Origin: Ignatzschineria cameli
GTDB lineage: Bacteria; Pseudomonadota; Gammaproteobacteria; Cardiobacteriales; Wohlfahrtiimonadaceae
Length of the DNA stretch: 64,000 nucleotides
Assembly (NCBI RefSeq): GCF_003121895.1
Contig: NZ_QEWW01000004.1
Location: 124,001-188,000, forward strand
Direction: 5' to 3'
A program made the translations under genes and the position numbers. Below the pieces are notes generated by a model. It was not told the origin of the DNA and searched no databases. It saw only the letters and a list, made by a program, of their open reading frames with translations. Shown in pieces: positions 15,537 through 25,063 of the stretch; positions within the stretch are counted from its first letter, which is position 1, and each line of letters starts with the position of its first letter.

Positions 15537-16136
15537 ATGAAAATAGACAATCTTATCGATGCGCTCACCACACAGGGCTACTATGTGTGGGATAATTTTC
15601 TATCCGCTTCTGAAGTTGCCCATATTAAAGAGGCGATCCCAGAGGACCAATTAAAAGATGCTCGTATCGGTCATCGCCATACCTTACAGGGAAATCGAGA
15701 AATTAGAGGCGATCTGACACTCTGGCTCGAACCAACAATGGGCGAGCCGATTGCCAACTATTTTGAAAAGATGGAGGATATTCGCCAATCCCTCAATCGG
15801 GAACTCTACCTTGGCTTACGCGACTTTGAGATCCATTTCTGTCGCTATCCAAGTGGTGCTTACTATAAACGGCATAATGATAATGCTCGGAATCAAAATC
15901 GCCGAAAAATCACTACGGTGCTCTATCTCAATGAGTCTTGGCAACCGGGAGATGGCGGTGAATTGTTAATCTATAGTCGCGAAAAACTCGATTCAGATGA
16001 GGTGATTTTAACTCTACCGCCAAAAGCGGGACAGATGATTCTCTTTCTCTCAGAGGATTTTCCTCATGAGGTGCTACCAACAAAAGAGATGAGAGAGAGC
16101 ATCACCGGCTGGTATCTAACAGAACCATTTCTCTAA
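15537..16136 (+). CDS. 2OG-Fe(II) oxygenase (prolyl hydroxylase-like)
   Basis: A 199-residue non-haem iron dioxygenase using 2-oxoglutarate and O2. The iron ligands are visible as H113-x-D115 (KRHNDN) and H177 (FPHEV), with R186 (RESITGWY) to hold 2-oxoglutarate. TTVLYLNESWQPGDGGEL is the standard double-stranded beta-helix core of the P4Hc family. The closest characterised relatives hydroxylate protein residues, for example prolines of ribosomal proteins or EF-Tu. The target here is unknown. It stands alone between phoX and a lipoprotein gene. Confidence 0.82.
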   Translation: MKIDNLIDALTTQGYYVWDNFLSASEVAHIKEAIPEDQLKDARIGHRHTLQGNREIRGDLTLWLEPTMGEPIANYFEKMEDIRQSLNRELYLGLRDFEIHFCRYPSGAYYKRHNDNARNQNRRKITTVLYLNESWQPGDGGELLIYSREKLDSDEVILTLPPKAGQMILFLSEDFPHEVLPTKEMRESITGWYLTEPFL

Positions 16137-16309
16137 TCCTATTACTGCATCATTGCAACACTTCATCATCTGTTTCGATAATCTCTCAATTCTCTAAACT
16201 CTCTCAACGCCCTCAATTCTGACTCAAAAGCGAGAGGGGAAATCTGCAAAATGAGATAGCCTTAGACTCAGAGAGATGGAAAAGATAGGAAAAACATCAA
16301 AAATGTTAC
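16137..16309. other. spacer without gene
   Basis: Non-coding DNA after the oxygenase gene. No hairpin with T run was found on the plus strand. Confidence 0.4.
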
Positions 16310-16341
16310 AAAAAAAGAGCAGCATATCTTGTCGGCTGCTC
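16310..16341 (-). terminator. terminator of the small lipoprotein gene
   Basis: GAGCAGC / GCTGCTC stem. On the minus strand it is followed by seven T (A tract 16310-16316 on plus). Confidence 0.8.
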
Positions 16342-16418
16342 TTCTTATTTTTACTTCTAAACTTTTTATGAATCTCTTTTATAACTCTCTTTTATGACTC
16401 TCTTCTTAACACAAATTG

Positions 16419-16760
16419 TTATTTACAACGATGAAGAAGATCGATAATGCGCTTATCATCACTATCGGCACGGGCATAAGTACTATCGATCGCGCGGTAG
16501 ATCTCAATCACAAAATGATTACCACTTTGTAAACGAGTACCATTACCTTTGAGGGTCGATTCTGTCACGCGGTCTGATTTGAGGCCATTTTTAACACATG
16601 CAAGATAGCTCTCATAATGTTTATCTGAGACCAATTCCGTATCATGTTTATGGTTATCTTTATAATCGGTATAGCTCACGCTCTTTGTCGGCGCCTCTGT
16701 CGTCGCACAACCTGCAAGAATAAGCGCACTTAAAGTACTTACTGTAAAAAACTTTTTCAT
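16419..16760 (-). CDS. small lipoprotein, function unknown
   Basis: A 113-residue protein with the signal MKKFFTVSTLSALILAGC and lipobox LAGC (Cys18). The mature part has two cysteines (YLACVKNG and LLHRCK), one near the C-terminus, which could form a disulfide. No known domain is visible. It is transcribed alone and ends at a good terminator. Confidence 0.65.
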   Translation of the reverse strand: MKKFFTVSTLSALILAGCATTEAPTKSVSYTDYKDNHKHDTELVSDKHYESYLACVKNGLKSDRVTESTLKGNGTRLQSGNHFVIEIYRAIDSTYARADSDDKRIIDLLHRCK

Positions 16761-16949
16761 GATTTAATCTTCTCTCTTTTCGGAATAGTCAATCAGCATT
16801 TAGCTGATTTTATAATCTTATTCTCAACTTTATCTATTCACGAATAGGTCTACATTAATATTAATTGACATTAATTGATTGACCTCTCGCTCTTCTGCCC
16901 TAATTTACCCTAATTACAGAGTGAAGTTAACACTTTGGCCTCTAATTTT

Positions 16950-17738
16950 TCAGGTTTGATGGAGAGAGCAATTGGGATTACGGCGATATTTGAACTTCTG
17001 CCAACTAAAATTGAGCGCATTATAGAGACAGATCTCACCAACGGCGATTGAACCAAGCCCCATAATCAACTTAAGCGCTTCTTGTGCTTGAGTGACACCA
17101 ATAATATGGACCACTGGTGAGAAGACACCAAAGAGCGCGCAATTACCATCATCGGCATGTTCTCCCCCAAAGAGACACTCATAACAGGCGCTCTTCTCAT
17201 CACGAAAATCAAAGACCGTTAATTGCCCCTCATAACGGACAGCAGAACCTGAGACTAATGGAACCCCATTGAGATAGCAGGCTCGGTTGAGATCTTTGCG
17301 CAGGGCAAAATTATCACTACAATCGAGTGCAACATCGGCATCCTTAATGAGGGATTCTAATGTTGCAAAGGAGACCTTCTCCTCCACTTCAACTAGTGTA
17401 ACGTTAGGATTGAGCTCCCGAAGATGCTTTGCCGCTTGCCGCACCTTTGAACGATCGATATCTCCCATACGGTATCCCGTCTGCCGATGAAGATTGGTAA
17501 TATCGACCCGATCATAATCAACAAGCGTAATCTTCCCCACTCCCGCGCCGGCAAAGAGTGGTAGTGCCGCCATCCCAAGCCCGCCACAACCGACTACCAC
17601 CACATGGGCCTGTTTCAGCTTCTCTTGGCCGGTTAGATCAAACTGATCCAACATAATATGGCGTGAGTAGCGGAGTAACTCATCATCACTTAAGCGCGAG
17701 CCATCGAGTAAACTCTCTGCCGCTTTTCGATCTCTCAT
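16950..17738 (-). CDS. moeB: ThiF/MoeB family sulfur-carrier adenylyltransferase
   Basis: An E1-like enzyme that adenylates the C-terminal Gly-Gly of MoaD- or ThiS-type sulfur carriers. The nucleotide loop VVVGCGGLGMAALPLFAGAGVGKITLVD, the TNLHRQTGY segment and the DCSDNFALR motif are standard. A zinc cysteine pair CYEC and a late Cys (PNCSLH) are present. GGGGAG before ATG 17738 decides the start and trims 16 residues from the open frame. No moa or thi gene is adjacent, so MoeB versus ThiF cannot be settled from context. The lack of a rhodanese tail favours MoeB. Confidence 0.8.
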   Translation of the reverse strand: MRDRKAAESLLDGSRLSDDELLRYSRHIMLDQFDLTGQEKLKQAHVVVVGCGGLGMAALPLFAGAGVGKITLVDYDRVDITNLHRQTGYRMGDIDRSKVRQAAKHLRELNPNVTLVEVEEKVSFATLESLIKDADVALDCSDNFALRKDLNRACYLNGVPLVSGSAVRYEGQLTVFDFRDEKSACYECLFGGEHADDGNCALFGVFSPVVHIIGVTQAQEALKLIMGLGSIAVGEICLYNALNFSWQKFKYRRNPNCSLHQT

Positions 17739-17909
17739 CGATTCTCCCCTTATCCTTACAATCTTAATAAACCTAACTACCTTCATTGTCTTGAAAATTG
17801 TGACAATTTGGATAGTTTTGACACCCCTTTAACATCCACCGATCGCTCTTTAACTACGCTCTAAGCGCTCTGCGGAAATGGGTAAGTTTGGCACATTTTC
17901 AATCTTCGT

Positions 17910-17938
17910 CTTGAAATGGGCTAAAGACACCACATTAT
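17910..17938 (+). promoter_or_regulatory. sigma-32-like heat-shock promoter of hslVU
   Basis: CTTGAAA (17910-17916) matches the sigma-32 -35 element. CACCACATTAT, about 12-14 bp later, resembles the CCCCATnT -10. The hslV start is 37 bp downstream. HslVU operons are classic sigma-32 targets. Confidence 0.55.
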
Positions 17939-17974
17939 ATTAGCATGCCAACTTAAAACGATAAGGAGTTAATT

Positions 17975-18514
17975 GTGGAACAATTTAGAGGGACAACCAT
18001 CTGTGCAGTACGTCGCGGCAATGAGGTCGTCATCGGTGGCGATGGTCAAGTATCGATGGGAAATACCATTATGAAGGGAAATGCGCGTAAAGTTCGCCGT
18101 CTCTATAATGGAAAGGTTATTGCCGGCTTTGCAGGGGGTACTGCAGATGCATTCACACTCTTTGAACGCTTTGAAGAGAAGCTTGCCCAACATGGGGGGA
18201 ATCTCACTCGTGCGGCTGTTGCTTTAGCGAAAGATTGGCGTACAGAACGTTCACTGCGCAAATTAGAAGCGTTACTAATTGTTGCAGATGAGACCGCTAC
18301 ATTTGTAATCTCCGGTTTAGGGGATGTCATTGAACCAGAACATGATATCGCAACCATCGGCTCCGGCGGAATGTTTGCCCATAGTGCTGCATTAGCACTC
18401 TTACAAAATACTGAGCTCTCTGCAGAAGAGATTGTTCGTAAAAGTTTAGAGATTGCCGGCAGCGTCTGTATCTATAGTAATACTAATCTTACTTTAGAGA
18501 AGCTCTCATTTTAA
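17975..18514 (+). CDS. hslV: ATP-dependent protease peptidase subunit HslV
   Basis: The threonine-protease core of the HslUV (ClpYQ) complex, which degrades misfolded and regulatory proteins in the cytoplasm. The N-terminus [20 protein letters not shown] shows a six-residue propeptide to be removed so that Thr7 becomes the nucleophile. [22 protein letters not shown] and [17 protein letters not shown] are diagnostic. The start is GTG 17975 with AAGGAG just upstream. hslU follows after 93 bp. Confidence 0.97.
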   Translation: MEQFRGTTICAVRRGNEVVIGGDGQVSMGNTIMKGNARKVRRLYNGKVIAGFAGGTADAFTLFERFEEKLAQHGGNLTRAAVALAKDWRTERSLRKLEALLIVADETATFVISGLGDVIEPEHDIATIGSGGMFAHSAALALLQNTELSAEEIVRKSLEIAGSVCIYSNTNLTLEKLSF

Positions 18515-18607
18515 AGAGCGATCCAACCTCGGTAGAGGTCAGACATCTATCTAAAAATATCGAAGATCGAATATCGAAAAAAAACAGTAAAAAAAGGAAT
18601 TATTAAT

Positions 18608-19945
18608 ATGAGCGCTATGACACCAAGAGAGATCGTGCAGGAACTCGATCGCTACATTATTGGTCAAGATGAGGCTAAACGTTCCGTAGCCATTGCCCTA
18701 CGCAATCGCTGGAGACGTCAACAGGTCTCAGATGAGATGAGAAAAGAGATCACACCTAAAAATATCTTAATGATTGGACCAACCGGTGTAGGTAAAACAG
18801 AGATCGCACGTCGTCTTGCAACTTTAGCAAATGCGCCATTTATTAAAGTGGAAGCAACGAAATTTACAGAAGTTGGATATGTGGGCCGTGAAGTGGACTC
18901 CATTATTCGTGATCTTGTGGAAGCAGCTGTTAAACAGGTGCGCGAGCGCATGATTAAAGAGGCTTATCCTAAAGCGGAAGAAGCAGCCATTGAGCGTGTT
19001 CTCGATGCGATCTTACCGCCCCCTAAGAGTGTCGGTTTTGCCGATGAGCCCAATGCCCCTAAAGCAGAGAGCGCAACTCGTCAAAAATTCCGTGAAAAGA
19101 TTATTCGTGGCGAGATGGATGATAAAGAGATCGATATCGAAATCGCAAGTACAGGTGTCGGCGTCAATATCATGACTCCGCCTGGAATGGAGGAGATGGC
19201 AGATCAACTACAATCACTCTTCCAACAATCAGGAATGGAGAAGAAAAAGAGCAAAAAGATGAAGATCAAAGATGCGCTCAAAGTGGTTCAAAATGAAGAA
19301 GCCGCGCGTCTTATCAATGAAGAAGAAGCTAAGCAGAAAGCGATCGAAATTGCTGAGAATCAAGGTATTGTCTTTATCGATGAGATCGACAAAGTCTGTC
19401 GCAAAGGAGAAACTTCCGGCGCTGATGTCTCTCGTGAAGGGGTGCAGCGCGATCTTCTTCCTCTTATTGAAGGCTGTACTGTCTCCACCAAATATGGAGC
19501 GATCAAGACAGATCATATCCTCTTTATCACATCAGGAGCATTCCATTTAGCGAAACCTTCAGATCTCATTCCTGAGTTACAAGGGCGTCTCCCGATCCGT
19601 GTTGAACTCAAATCACTCAATGCCGATGATTTCTACCGCATCTTAACAGAACCCTCTTCAGCATTGATTAAGCAATACAAAGCGCTTCTTAAAACAGAAG
19701 GTGTTGATCTTGAGTTTGATGACTCCGCACTTCGGAAAATTGCCAAAATGGCATTTGAAGTCAATGAGAAGACAGAAAATATCGGTGCTCGCCGCCTCCA
19801 TACAATTTTAGAGCGCCTATTAGAGGAGATCTCCTTCTCTGCTTCTGATCGTGATGGCGAGAAATTTGTTGTCACCGAAGAGTATGTGAAAAATGAGTTA
19901 GAAGATCTTGTCGAAGATGAGGATCTCAGTCGCTTTATCCTCTAA
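18608..19945 (+). CDS. hslU: HslU, AAA+ unfoldase subunit
   Basis: The ATPase that unfolds substrates and feeds them to HslV. The start [20 protein letters not shown] is typical. Walker A GPTGVGKT is at 57-64 and Walker B is in [11 protein letters not shown] highly charged I-domain ([13 protein letters not shown]) lies between them. The C-terminal tail SRFIL inserts into HslV to activate it. The length of 445 residues is full. It ends at a terminator at 20015. Confidence 0.97.
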   Translation: MSAMTPREIVQELDRYIIGQDEAKRSVAIALRNRWRRQQVSDEMRKEITPKNILMIGPTGVGKTEIARRLATLANAPFIKVEATKFTEVGYVGREVDSIIRDLVEAAVKQVRERMIKEAYPKAEEAAIERVLDAILPPPKSVGFADEPNAPKAESATRQKFREKIIRGEMDDKEIDIEIASTGVGVNIMTPPGMEEMADQLQSLFQQSGMEKKKSKKMKIKDALKVVQNEEAARLINEEEAKQKAIEIAENQGIVFIDEIDKVCRKGETSGADVSREGVQRDLLPLIEGCTVSTKYGAIKTDHILFITSGAFHLAKPSDLIPELQGRLPIRVELKSLNADDFYRILTEPSSALIKQYKALLKTEGVDLEFDDSALRKIAKMAFEVNEKTENIGARRLHTILERLLEEISFSASDRDGEKFVVTEEYVKNELEDLVEDEDLSRFIL

Positions 19946-20014
19946 TCTCACTGATCACATCTGACTGATCACATCTAATTTAAATCAGTCGTTTTAATCA
20001 GTAGCAATAACAAG

Positions 20015-20046
20015 AAGCAGCTTATCAATCGATGAGCTGCTTTTTT
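20015..20046 (+). terminator. terminator of hslVU
   Basis: A 10-bp stem GCAGCTTATC with GATGAGCTGC (one G-T pair), a 4-nt loop and six T. Confidence 0.85.
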
Positions 20047-20078
20047 ATTGTTTCCAATGGGATTTTTTCCAATGGAGA

Positions 20079-21122
20079 TTAGAGCGCAAAAATTCCTCTC
20101 GTCGCAATATGGAGATAGTAGGTCTGATCGAGCTTGGGTGCCTCTCCGATCGAATTGACCTCTAAAAAGAGAATCTGTCCTTGCCAATTGACCATAACTT
20201 CATAGCTTGCCCCCATATAGACAACATGCTCTATATGGCAAGCTTGACTCTCTTCGCCATGGGCTTTGAGTGAGATCGCTTCTGGACGAATTCCCACATG
20301 GCAGGCTCCATCTTCTCGCGCTAAAGGTTGATCGAGTGTAATACGATACCCATTAACCTCTAACTGTTGCGTCTTCGCATCATAATGCCCTTTAAAGATA
20401 TTGGCATCCCCCATAAAATTGGCGATAAATTCTGAATTAGGCGCACGATAGAGATTCTCTGGCGTATCAAATTGCATAATCTCCCCTTTCCGCATCACCA
20501 ACACTCGATCAGAGACTGCAAATGCCTCACTCTGATCGTGGGTAACATAAAAGGAGGTGATACCAAACTGCTGTTGCAACTCTCTAATTTTCTCCCGCAT
20601 ACTTCGGCGCAAGTTGGTATCGAGATTACTCAAAGGCTCATCAAAGAGAAGTACTTTCGGCTGAAGAATAAGTGCCCTTGCAAGTGCAACCCGCTGCTGC
20701 TGACCACCGGAGATCTGATCGACATAACGATTCTCAAAGCCGGCAAGATCAACAATCTCTAAAATCTCAGAGACTCGCTTCTCCCGCTCCTTTTTCCGAA
20801 TGCCCAGCATCTTCAGCCCATAGCCTACATTCTCCCCTAATGACATATGGGGAAAGAGGGCATACGATTGGAAAACCATCGAGATATCACGCTCTTGAAT
20901 CGAGCGCTTTGTCACATCTTCACCATTGATATAGATCGCACCTGATGTCGGCTGCTCCAATCCGGCTAAGAGTCGCAAAATCGTTGTCTTCCCACAGCCA
21001 GAAGGACCTAAAATTGAGATCATCTCCCCCTTTTCAACCTGTAAAGAGAGATCATCGATCACCACATTTTTCCCAAAGGTCTTATTAATATTTTTAAGCT
21101 CAACAAAATATGAGGTTGTCAT
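20079..21122 (-). CDS. afuC: ABC transporter ATP-binding protein (FbpC/AfuC type)
   Basis: The motor subunit of a binding-protein-dependent importer, 347 residues. Walker [10 protein letters not shown], signature [15 protein letters not shown], Walker [13 protein letters not shown] and the switch His in THDQSEAF are intact. A C-terminal TOBE-like regulatory domain follows (NGYRITL..., [11 protein letters not shown]). It starts 16 bp after the permease gene stop, so the two are one unit. Sequence type places it with the ferric-ion/sugar-phosphate FbpC-AfuC group. Confidence 0.88.
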   Translation of the reverse strand: MTTSYFVELKNINKTFGKNVVIDDLSLQVEKGEMISILGPSGCGKTTILRLLAGLEQPTSGAIYINGEDVTKRSIQERDISMVFQSYALFPHMSLGENVGYGLKMLGIRKKEREKRVSEILEIVDLAGFENRYVDQISGGQQQRVALARALILQPKVLLFDEPLSNLDTNLRRSMREKIRELQQQFGITSFYVTHDQSEAFAVSDRVLVMRKGEIMQFDTPENLYRAPNSEFIANFMGDANIFKGHYDAKTQQLEVNGYRITLDQPLAREDGACHVGIRPEAISLKAHGEESQACHIEHVVYMGASYEVMVNWQGQILFLEVNSIGEAPKLDQTYYLHIATRGIFAL

Positions 21123-21138
21123 GTTAAATCTCTCCTAA

Positions 21139-23205
21139 TTACTGTCCATTTTTTGCTGCTGATCGTTGGGTTCGTGACTCCCCTACCAGATAGTCAAAGA
21201 TCAAAATAATCGCCATCATCACGACAATAAGAATGGATCCATAAGCGATCGCAATTCCATATTCACCATCTTCTACCCGATTTAGGATATAAGCCGTTGC
21301 GACCCGAGTATCAGGCGTCACTAAGAAGATAATAGCGCTCACCGTTGTTACCGCTCGGACAAAGCTATAGACCAAAGCAGATAAGATTGCCGGTCTTAAG
21401 AGCGGAATTAAGATGAGAGAAAGAGTCTTAAATGAGCCCGCTCGTAGACTTAAAGAAGCCTCATCTAATGATTTATCAATCTGCCCTAACCCTGCAATCC
21501 CAGCCCGAATACCGACAGGAACATTGCGCATAATCATCGAGATAATAACGATCGCGGCAGTTCCTGTAATATAGATCGGCGCATCATTAAAGGCTAAGAG
21601 ATAGGCAACCCCGGCAACCGTTCCCGGCACAGCAAAACAGAGCATTGTGGTAAATTCTAATGTCTTCTTCCCACGGAAATTTTGACGCACCACAATATAG
21701 GCGATTAAGATTCCAAAGAAGGCGGTCACCGGTGCTGCAATCGCTGCAAAGGAGATCGTATCGATAAGAGAAGGCCAAGCACCATCCGTAAACCCTTGCC
21801 CAAAGAGTGTCTTAAAGTTATCGAGGGTTAAGGTGTAATCTACACCCCAGTTAATCGTGAAACTGCCGTAGAAGATACTGCCATAGAGAAGCCCATTAAA
21901 GAGTGTCCAGAAAAAGAAGATGGCAATAATGATCCACTTTAAAGAGATCGGCAGAGGTTGCAGATCACCACGGGAAAACTTCCCTGAAACAGTGACATAA
22001 GAGCGCTTACCGATCCAGAGATATTGCGCCGAAAAAGCAGCTAGAGAGAAGAGAAGCAGAACGATCCCCAAAGTTGCCGCAGAGGTATAATTGAGCTGTG
22101 CGCCGGTAATATAGAAGTAGATCTGAGTCGCTAACACATCAAAACTTCCCCCTAAAACCAGCGGGTTACTAAAGTCAGCTAGGGATTGAACAAAGACAAT
22201 CAAGAAAGAGTTCGCCAATGTCGGCCGTAAAAGCGGTAAAAAGATGGTGAAGAAAGTTTTATAAGGGGTTGCTCTTAAGGTGTAAGCTGCCTCCTCCATC
22301 GAAGGATGTACTGTTTTAATCGCACCATCGATAATCATAAAGGACATCGGTGTAAATGCTAAGACTTGCGCAAGCCAAATGCCGGTAAAGCCATAGAGCC
22401 AGTTAGTTGTGGTTAAGCCTAAATGGTTTGCCGCAAACTCCGTTAAGTAACCTGAGCGCCCCATCATTAGAGTAATCCCTAAACCCACCACAAAAGGAGG
22501 CGTGACAATGGGCAATAGTGCAAAGATCCGCCCGATAATTACACTTCTTTTCGCGATTCTTGCCGTATAGACTGCGAGAATTAAGCCAAAAATAGTGGCC
22601 GTCAATCCCACAGCGGTAGCGAGCAGAAGAGAGTTTTTAATAACCCGTAAAATGTAGTGATTATTGAGAACATGAAAGAAATTGAAGGGTGCAAAGCCCT
22701 CTTTTGTCATTACCACCGGGATAAAGATCTTAATAATAGGATAGATAATAAAGATAGCGATCAGGGCTACAATCAGTATCAATGCCGCAATAATAAAGCG
22801 ATCTCCCCCTAAATAATCGAGCCGAGCGAGATTGAGCGTCAAGATCATACCAAAAGCCAGTGCAAGCAGAATCACACTATAGCCAAGCCCCAGCCCCATC
22901 AGACTCGATGAGATAAACATCACCAAGGTAGAGAGACTTAAAATCGCAATATCAATCCGATTTCTTCGCGGTGACTTTAACTGCTCTATCGTCGGACGTA
23001 ACGGTCGTAGTAAGAGAAGAAGTGGTAGACCAAACCAGAGCCAGCCGACCGATAAGCTTGACCAGCCAAAAGCTTCTAAGATCTCCTCTTCTGTTGAATC
23101 CCACAATCCATAATCTAACGAGTAGGTCGGGAGTAGCAAGAAAGCGATGACACCCAATAATATCCAGAAAAAGATCGGATCGATCCTCCGTTGAGTTTCC
23201 ATCAT
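21139..23205 (-). CDS. afuB: ABC transporter double-length permease (AfuB/FbpB type)
   Basis: An inner-membrane permease of 688 residues made of two fused permease halves. Each half carries an EAA loop for contact with the ATPase (MEEAAYTLRATPYKTFFTI and LDEASLSLRAGSFKTLSLI). The membrane helices are numerous. Fusion and size match AfuB/FbpB rather than the single-domain permeases of other families. The start is set at ATG 23205, because GGGAGG lies just before it. The substrate-binding gene lies upstream, separated by a spacer and a terminator. Confidence 0.87.
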   Translation of the reverse strand: MMETQRRIDPIFFWILLGVIAFLLLPTYSLDYGLWDSTEEEILEAFGWSSLSVGWLWFGLPLLLLLRPLRPTIEQLKSPRRNRIDIAILSLSTLVMFISSSLMGLGLGYSVILLALAFGMILTLNLARLDYLGGDRFIIAALILIVALIAIFIIYPIIKIFIPVVMTKEGFAPFNFFHVLNNHYILRVIKNSLLLATAVGLTATIFGLILAVYTARIAKRSVIIGRIFALLPIVTPPFVVGLGITLMMGRSGYLTEFAANHLGLTTTNWLYGFTGIWLAQVLAFTPMSFMIIDGAIKTVHPSMEEAAYTLRATPYKTFFTIFLPLLRPTLANSFLIVFVQSLADFSNPLVLGGSFDVLATQIYFYITGAQLNYTSAATLGIVLLLFSLAAFSAQYLWIGKRSYVTVSGKFSRGDLQPLPISLKWIIIAIFFFWTLFNGLLYGSIFYGSFTINWGVDYTLTLDNFKTLFGQGFTDGAWPSLIDTISFAAIAAPVTAFFGILIAYIVVRQNFRGKKTLEFTTMLCFAVPGTVAGVAYLLAFNDAPIYITGTAAIVIISMIMRNVPVGIRAGIAGLGQIDKSLDEASLSLRAGSFKTLSLILIPLLRPAILSALVYSFVRAVTTVSAIIFLVTPDTRVATAYILNRVEDGEYGIAIAYGSILIVVMMAIILIFDYLVGESRTQRSAAKNGQ

Positions 23206-23226
23206 CTTCCCCTCCCTAAATAACAA

Positions 23227-23514
23227 TCACAATCATCTTTAGAATTAATACCCAGTCGCTCCAGATTAATGCTAAGACCCTTCATAAAATATCCTCTTAC
23301 ATCGCATCCTCTTACATCGATCATCAACCCATCTTGCTGCTGTTAACCCCGGCAACCTATTGTGATATTGAACGATCTGATGCTTAACGATAAAAAACAA
23401 CCTCAATTTATAGAACAGTGTCACAAAAAGCGGTAAAAAATCAGTAACCGTTATAAAGCCCCCAAGTCTTACTGACTCAAATGCTTCAAATAGAGTCGAG
23501 AGAGCGGGAGAATA
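23227..23514. other. spacer between afuB and the afuA terminator
   Basis: No gene seen. It presumably holds a separate promoter for afuBC or is read through from afuA. Confidence 0.4.
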
Positions 23515-23542
23515 AAAAGGGGCTTACCCAAAGGGTAAGCCT
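23515..23542 (-). terminator. intercistronic terminator between afuA and afuB
   Basis: GGCTTACCC-AAA-GGGTAAGCC with a T-rich run on the minus strand. Such partial terminators keep the binding protein at higher levels than the membrane parts. Confidence 0.75.
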
Positions 23543-23654
23543 TGATTGACCCTGATAGTGATCGATCTTCCTTTTGTCCCGTTTTATAGCGGAGTTTACC
23601 GGATCATCCTCAGCTGATCACTTACCTCTGATTCGCAACTTCATTGATCATTCG

Positions 23655-24683
23655 TTACTTTTGCATCTTCACATCATTGACCCACTTCTCGATAAGATAG
23701 GTGCGCATCTCGCTATCCCCATATTTATCAAAATCATACTCAATGAGATTCACATCCTCTAATTTTAAGGAGTTAGGGGAAGCTTCTGCCGTCACGTTGG
23801 TGGGAACTTGATAGGATTGTGCTTTTTTCCAAGCAATCTCCTGTGCCTCTTTGGAGAGTGCCCAATCAACAAAGAGCTTCGCATTCTCTAAATTACGCGC
23901 CCCCTTTAAGATACTTACGCCACCGATCTCATAACCTGATCCCTCACAAGGAACAACTAGCTCAATCGGCGCACCATTCTCCTTCTCTAAAGCATAATCA
24001 TGGAGGAAACCGATCCCGACCGTTGCTTCTCCACGCGCAACATTTCGCGCAGGGGCAAAGCCTGATTTTGTATATTGGGAGATATTTTGATCAAGATCCT
24101 TAAGGTAGGTAAATGCAGTCTCTTCATCCCAAAGTTGATTAAAGGTTGCAAGAGCTGTATATGCGGTACCAGAGCTTTGAGGATCGGCAATCTGAATCTC
24201 CCCTTTAAGACCATCATTTGTTAGATCAGACCAGCATTTAGGAATCTCTATCCCTAACTTCTCTGCACGATCGGTATTGACACCAAAGCCTAAAATACCG
24301 ATATAGACTGCCGATGAGTAGTTCCCTTTCATCTTTGCAGGATCTTTAAATTCAGGAATAATCTCCTCTAAAACTTCAGATTGATAAGGCTCTAATAATC
24401 CCATCTCTCCCGCTTGTGAATGAGGATCTAACGTCCCTCCATACCAGACATCCGCCTGTGGATTTCTTCTCTCAGCTTCAATTTTTGCAAAGGTACTACC
24501 ACTACCATTACGAATGACAGAAGTCTTGACATCATACTTATCACTAAATGCTTTAACTTCCTCCTCACAAAAAGCATTTGTCCCACTACAATAGACAACT
24601 AATCGTCCTTTCGCTTCAGCCGTTGAAAGGGTAAAGCTCAGCGCAGCACTGAGTGCACATAAAGTTAAAACTCGCTTTTTCAT
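23655..24683 (-). CDS. afuA: periplasmic substrate-binding protein (AfuA/FbpA family)
   Basis: The solute receptor of the importer. The signal peptide MKKRVLTLCALSAALSFTLSTAEA is followed by LVVYCSGTN, and further on by NGSGSTFAKIEAERRNPQADVW and YGGTLDPHSQAGEMGLL, the AfuA-like signature. AfuA proteins were named for ferric uptake, but at least one characterised member binds hexose phosphates, so iron versus sugar phosphate is open. A Fur-like motif overlaps its ribosome-binding site. The length of 342 residues is standard. Terminator 23515-23542 follows. Confidence 0.82.
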   Translation of the reverse strand: MKKRVLTLCALSAALSFTLSTAEAKGRLVVYCSGTNAFCEEEVKAFSDKYDVKTSVIRNGSGSTFAKIEAERRNPQADVWYGGTLDPHSQAGEMGLLEPYQSEVLEEIIPEFKDPAKMKGNYSSAVYIGILGFGVNTDRAEKLGIEIPKCWSDLTNDGLKGEIQIADPQSSGTAYTALATFNQLWDEETAFTYLKDLDQNISQYTKSGFAPARNVARGEATVGIGFLHDYALEKENGAPIELVVPCEGSGYEIGGVSILKGARNLENAKLFVDWALSKEAQEIAWKKAQSYQVPTNVTAEASPNSLKLEDVNLIEYDFDKYGDSEMRTYLIEKWVNDVKMQK

Positions 24684-24686
24684 AAT

Positions 24687-24701
24687 TGATAATCCTTATC
24701 C
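24687..24701 (-). promoter_or_regulatory. possible Fur site over the afuA ribosome-binding site
   Basis: TGATAAT-C-CTTATCC matches 12 of 14 bases of the 7-1-7 Fur motif. It lies 4 bp from the ATG, closer than most Fur boxes, and its complement contains the AAGGA ribosome-binding site, so the match may be partly coincidental. Confidence 0.3.
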
Positions 24702-24923
24702 TTATAAATAGAAGATAGAAGCACAACAATAAACGGTATCGATAACCACTAAGATAATCTAATCGATCAAATAACTGATCAGATAACTAATCAGATAACC
24801 GATAATCATAGGTGTTACTCTACTATATGTTATCTCCTGCCCATTTTTAATAGAGATTCGCCTCTTTTTGCAACAAAGTTAGTCGCAAGATCAATTAAGA
24901 CCATAATCGCTTAAAGTCTAGAT
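24702..24923. other. spacer with 12-bp tandem repeat
   Basis: GATCAAATAACT, GATCAGATAACT and AATCAGATAACC stand in tandem at 24765-24800. No gene is seen. Confidence 0.6.
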
Positions 24924-24975
24924 AAAAAAATCCCCCAAAAGATTATCAGTAACTGATCACTCACTCTTGGGGGAA
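24924..24975 (-). terminator. terminator of the MFS gene
   Basis: TCCCCCAA (24931-24938) pairs with TTGGGGGA (24967-24974). Seven T follow on the minus strand. Confidence 0.75.
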
Positions 24976-25063
24976 TCCATTGTTAGCTGCAATCATTACT
25001 GATAATACAACTTAGCTATGACAACTCATTTTCCATCGTCTTCGATCTATTCTTCAATAGAAA

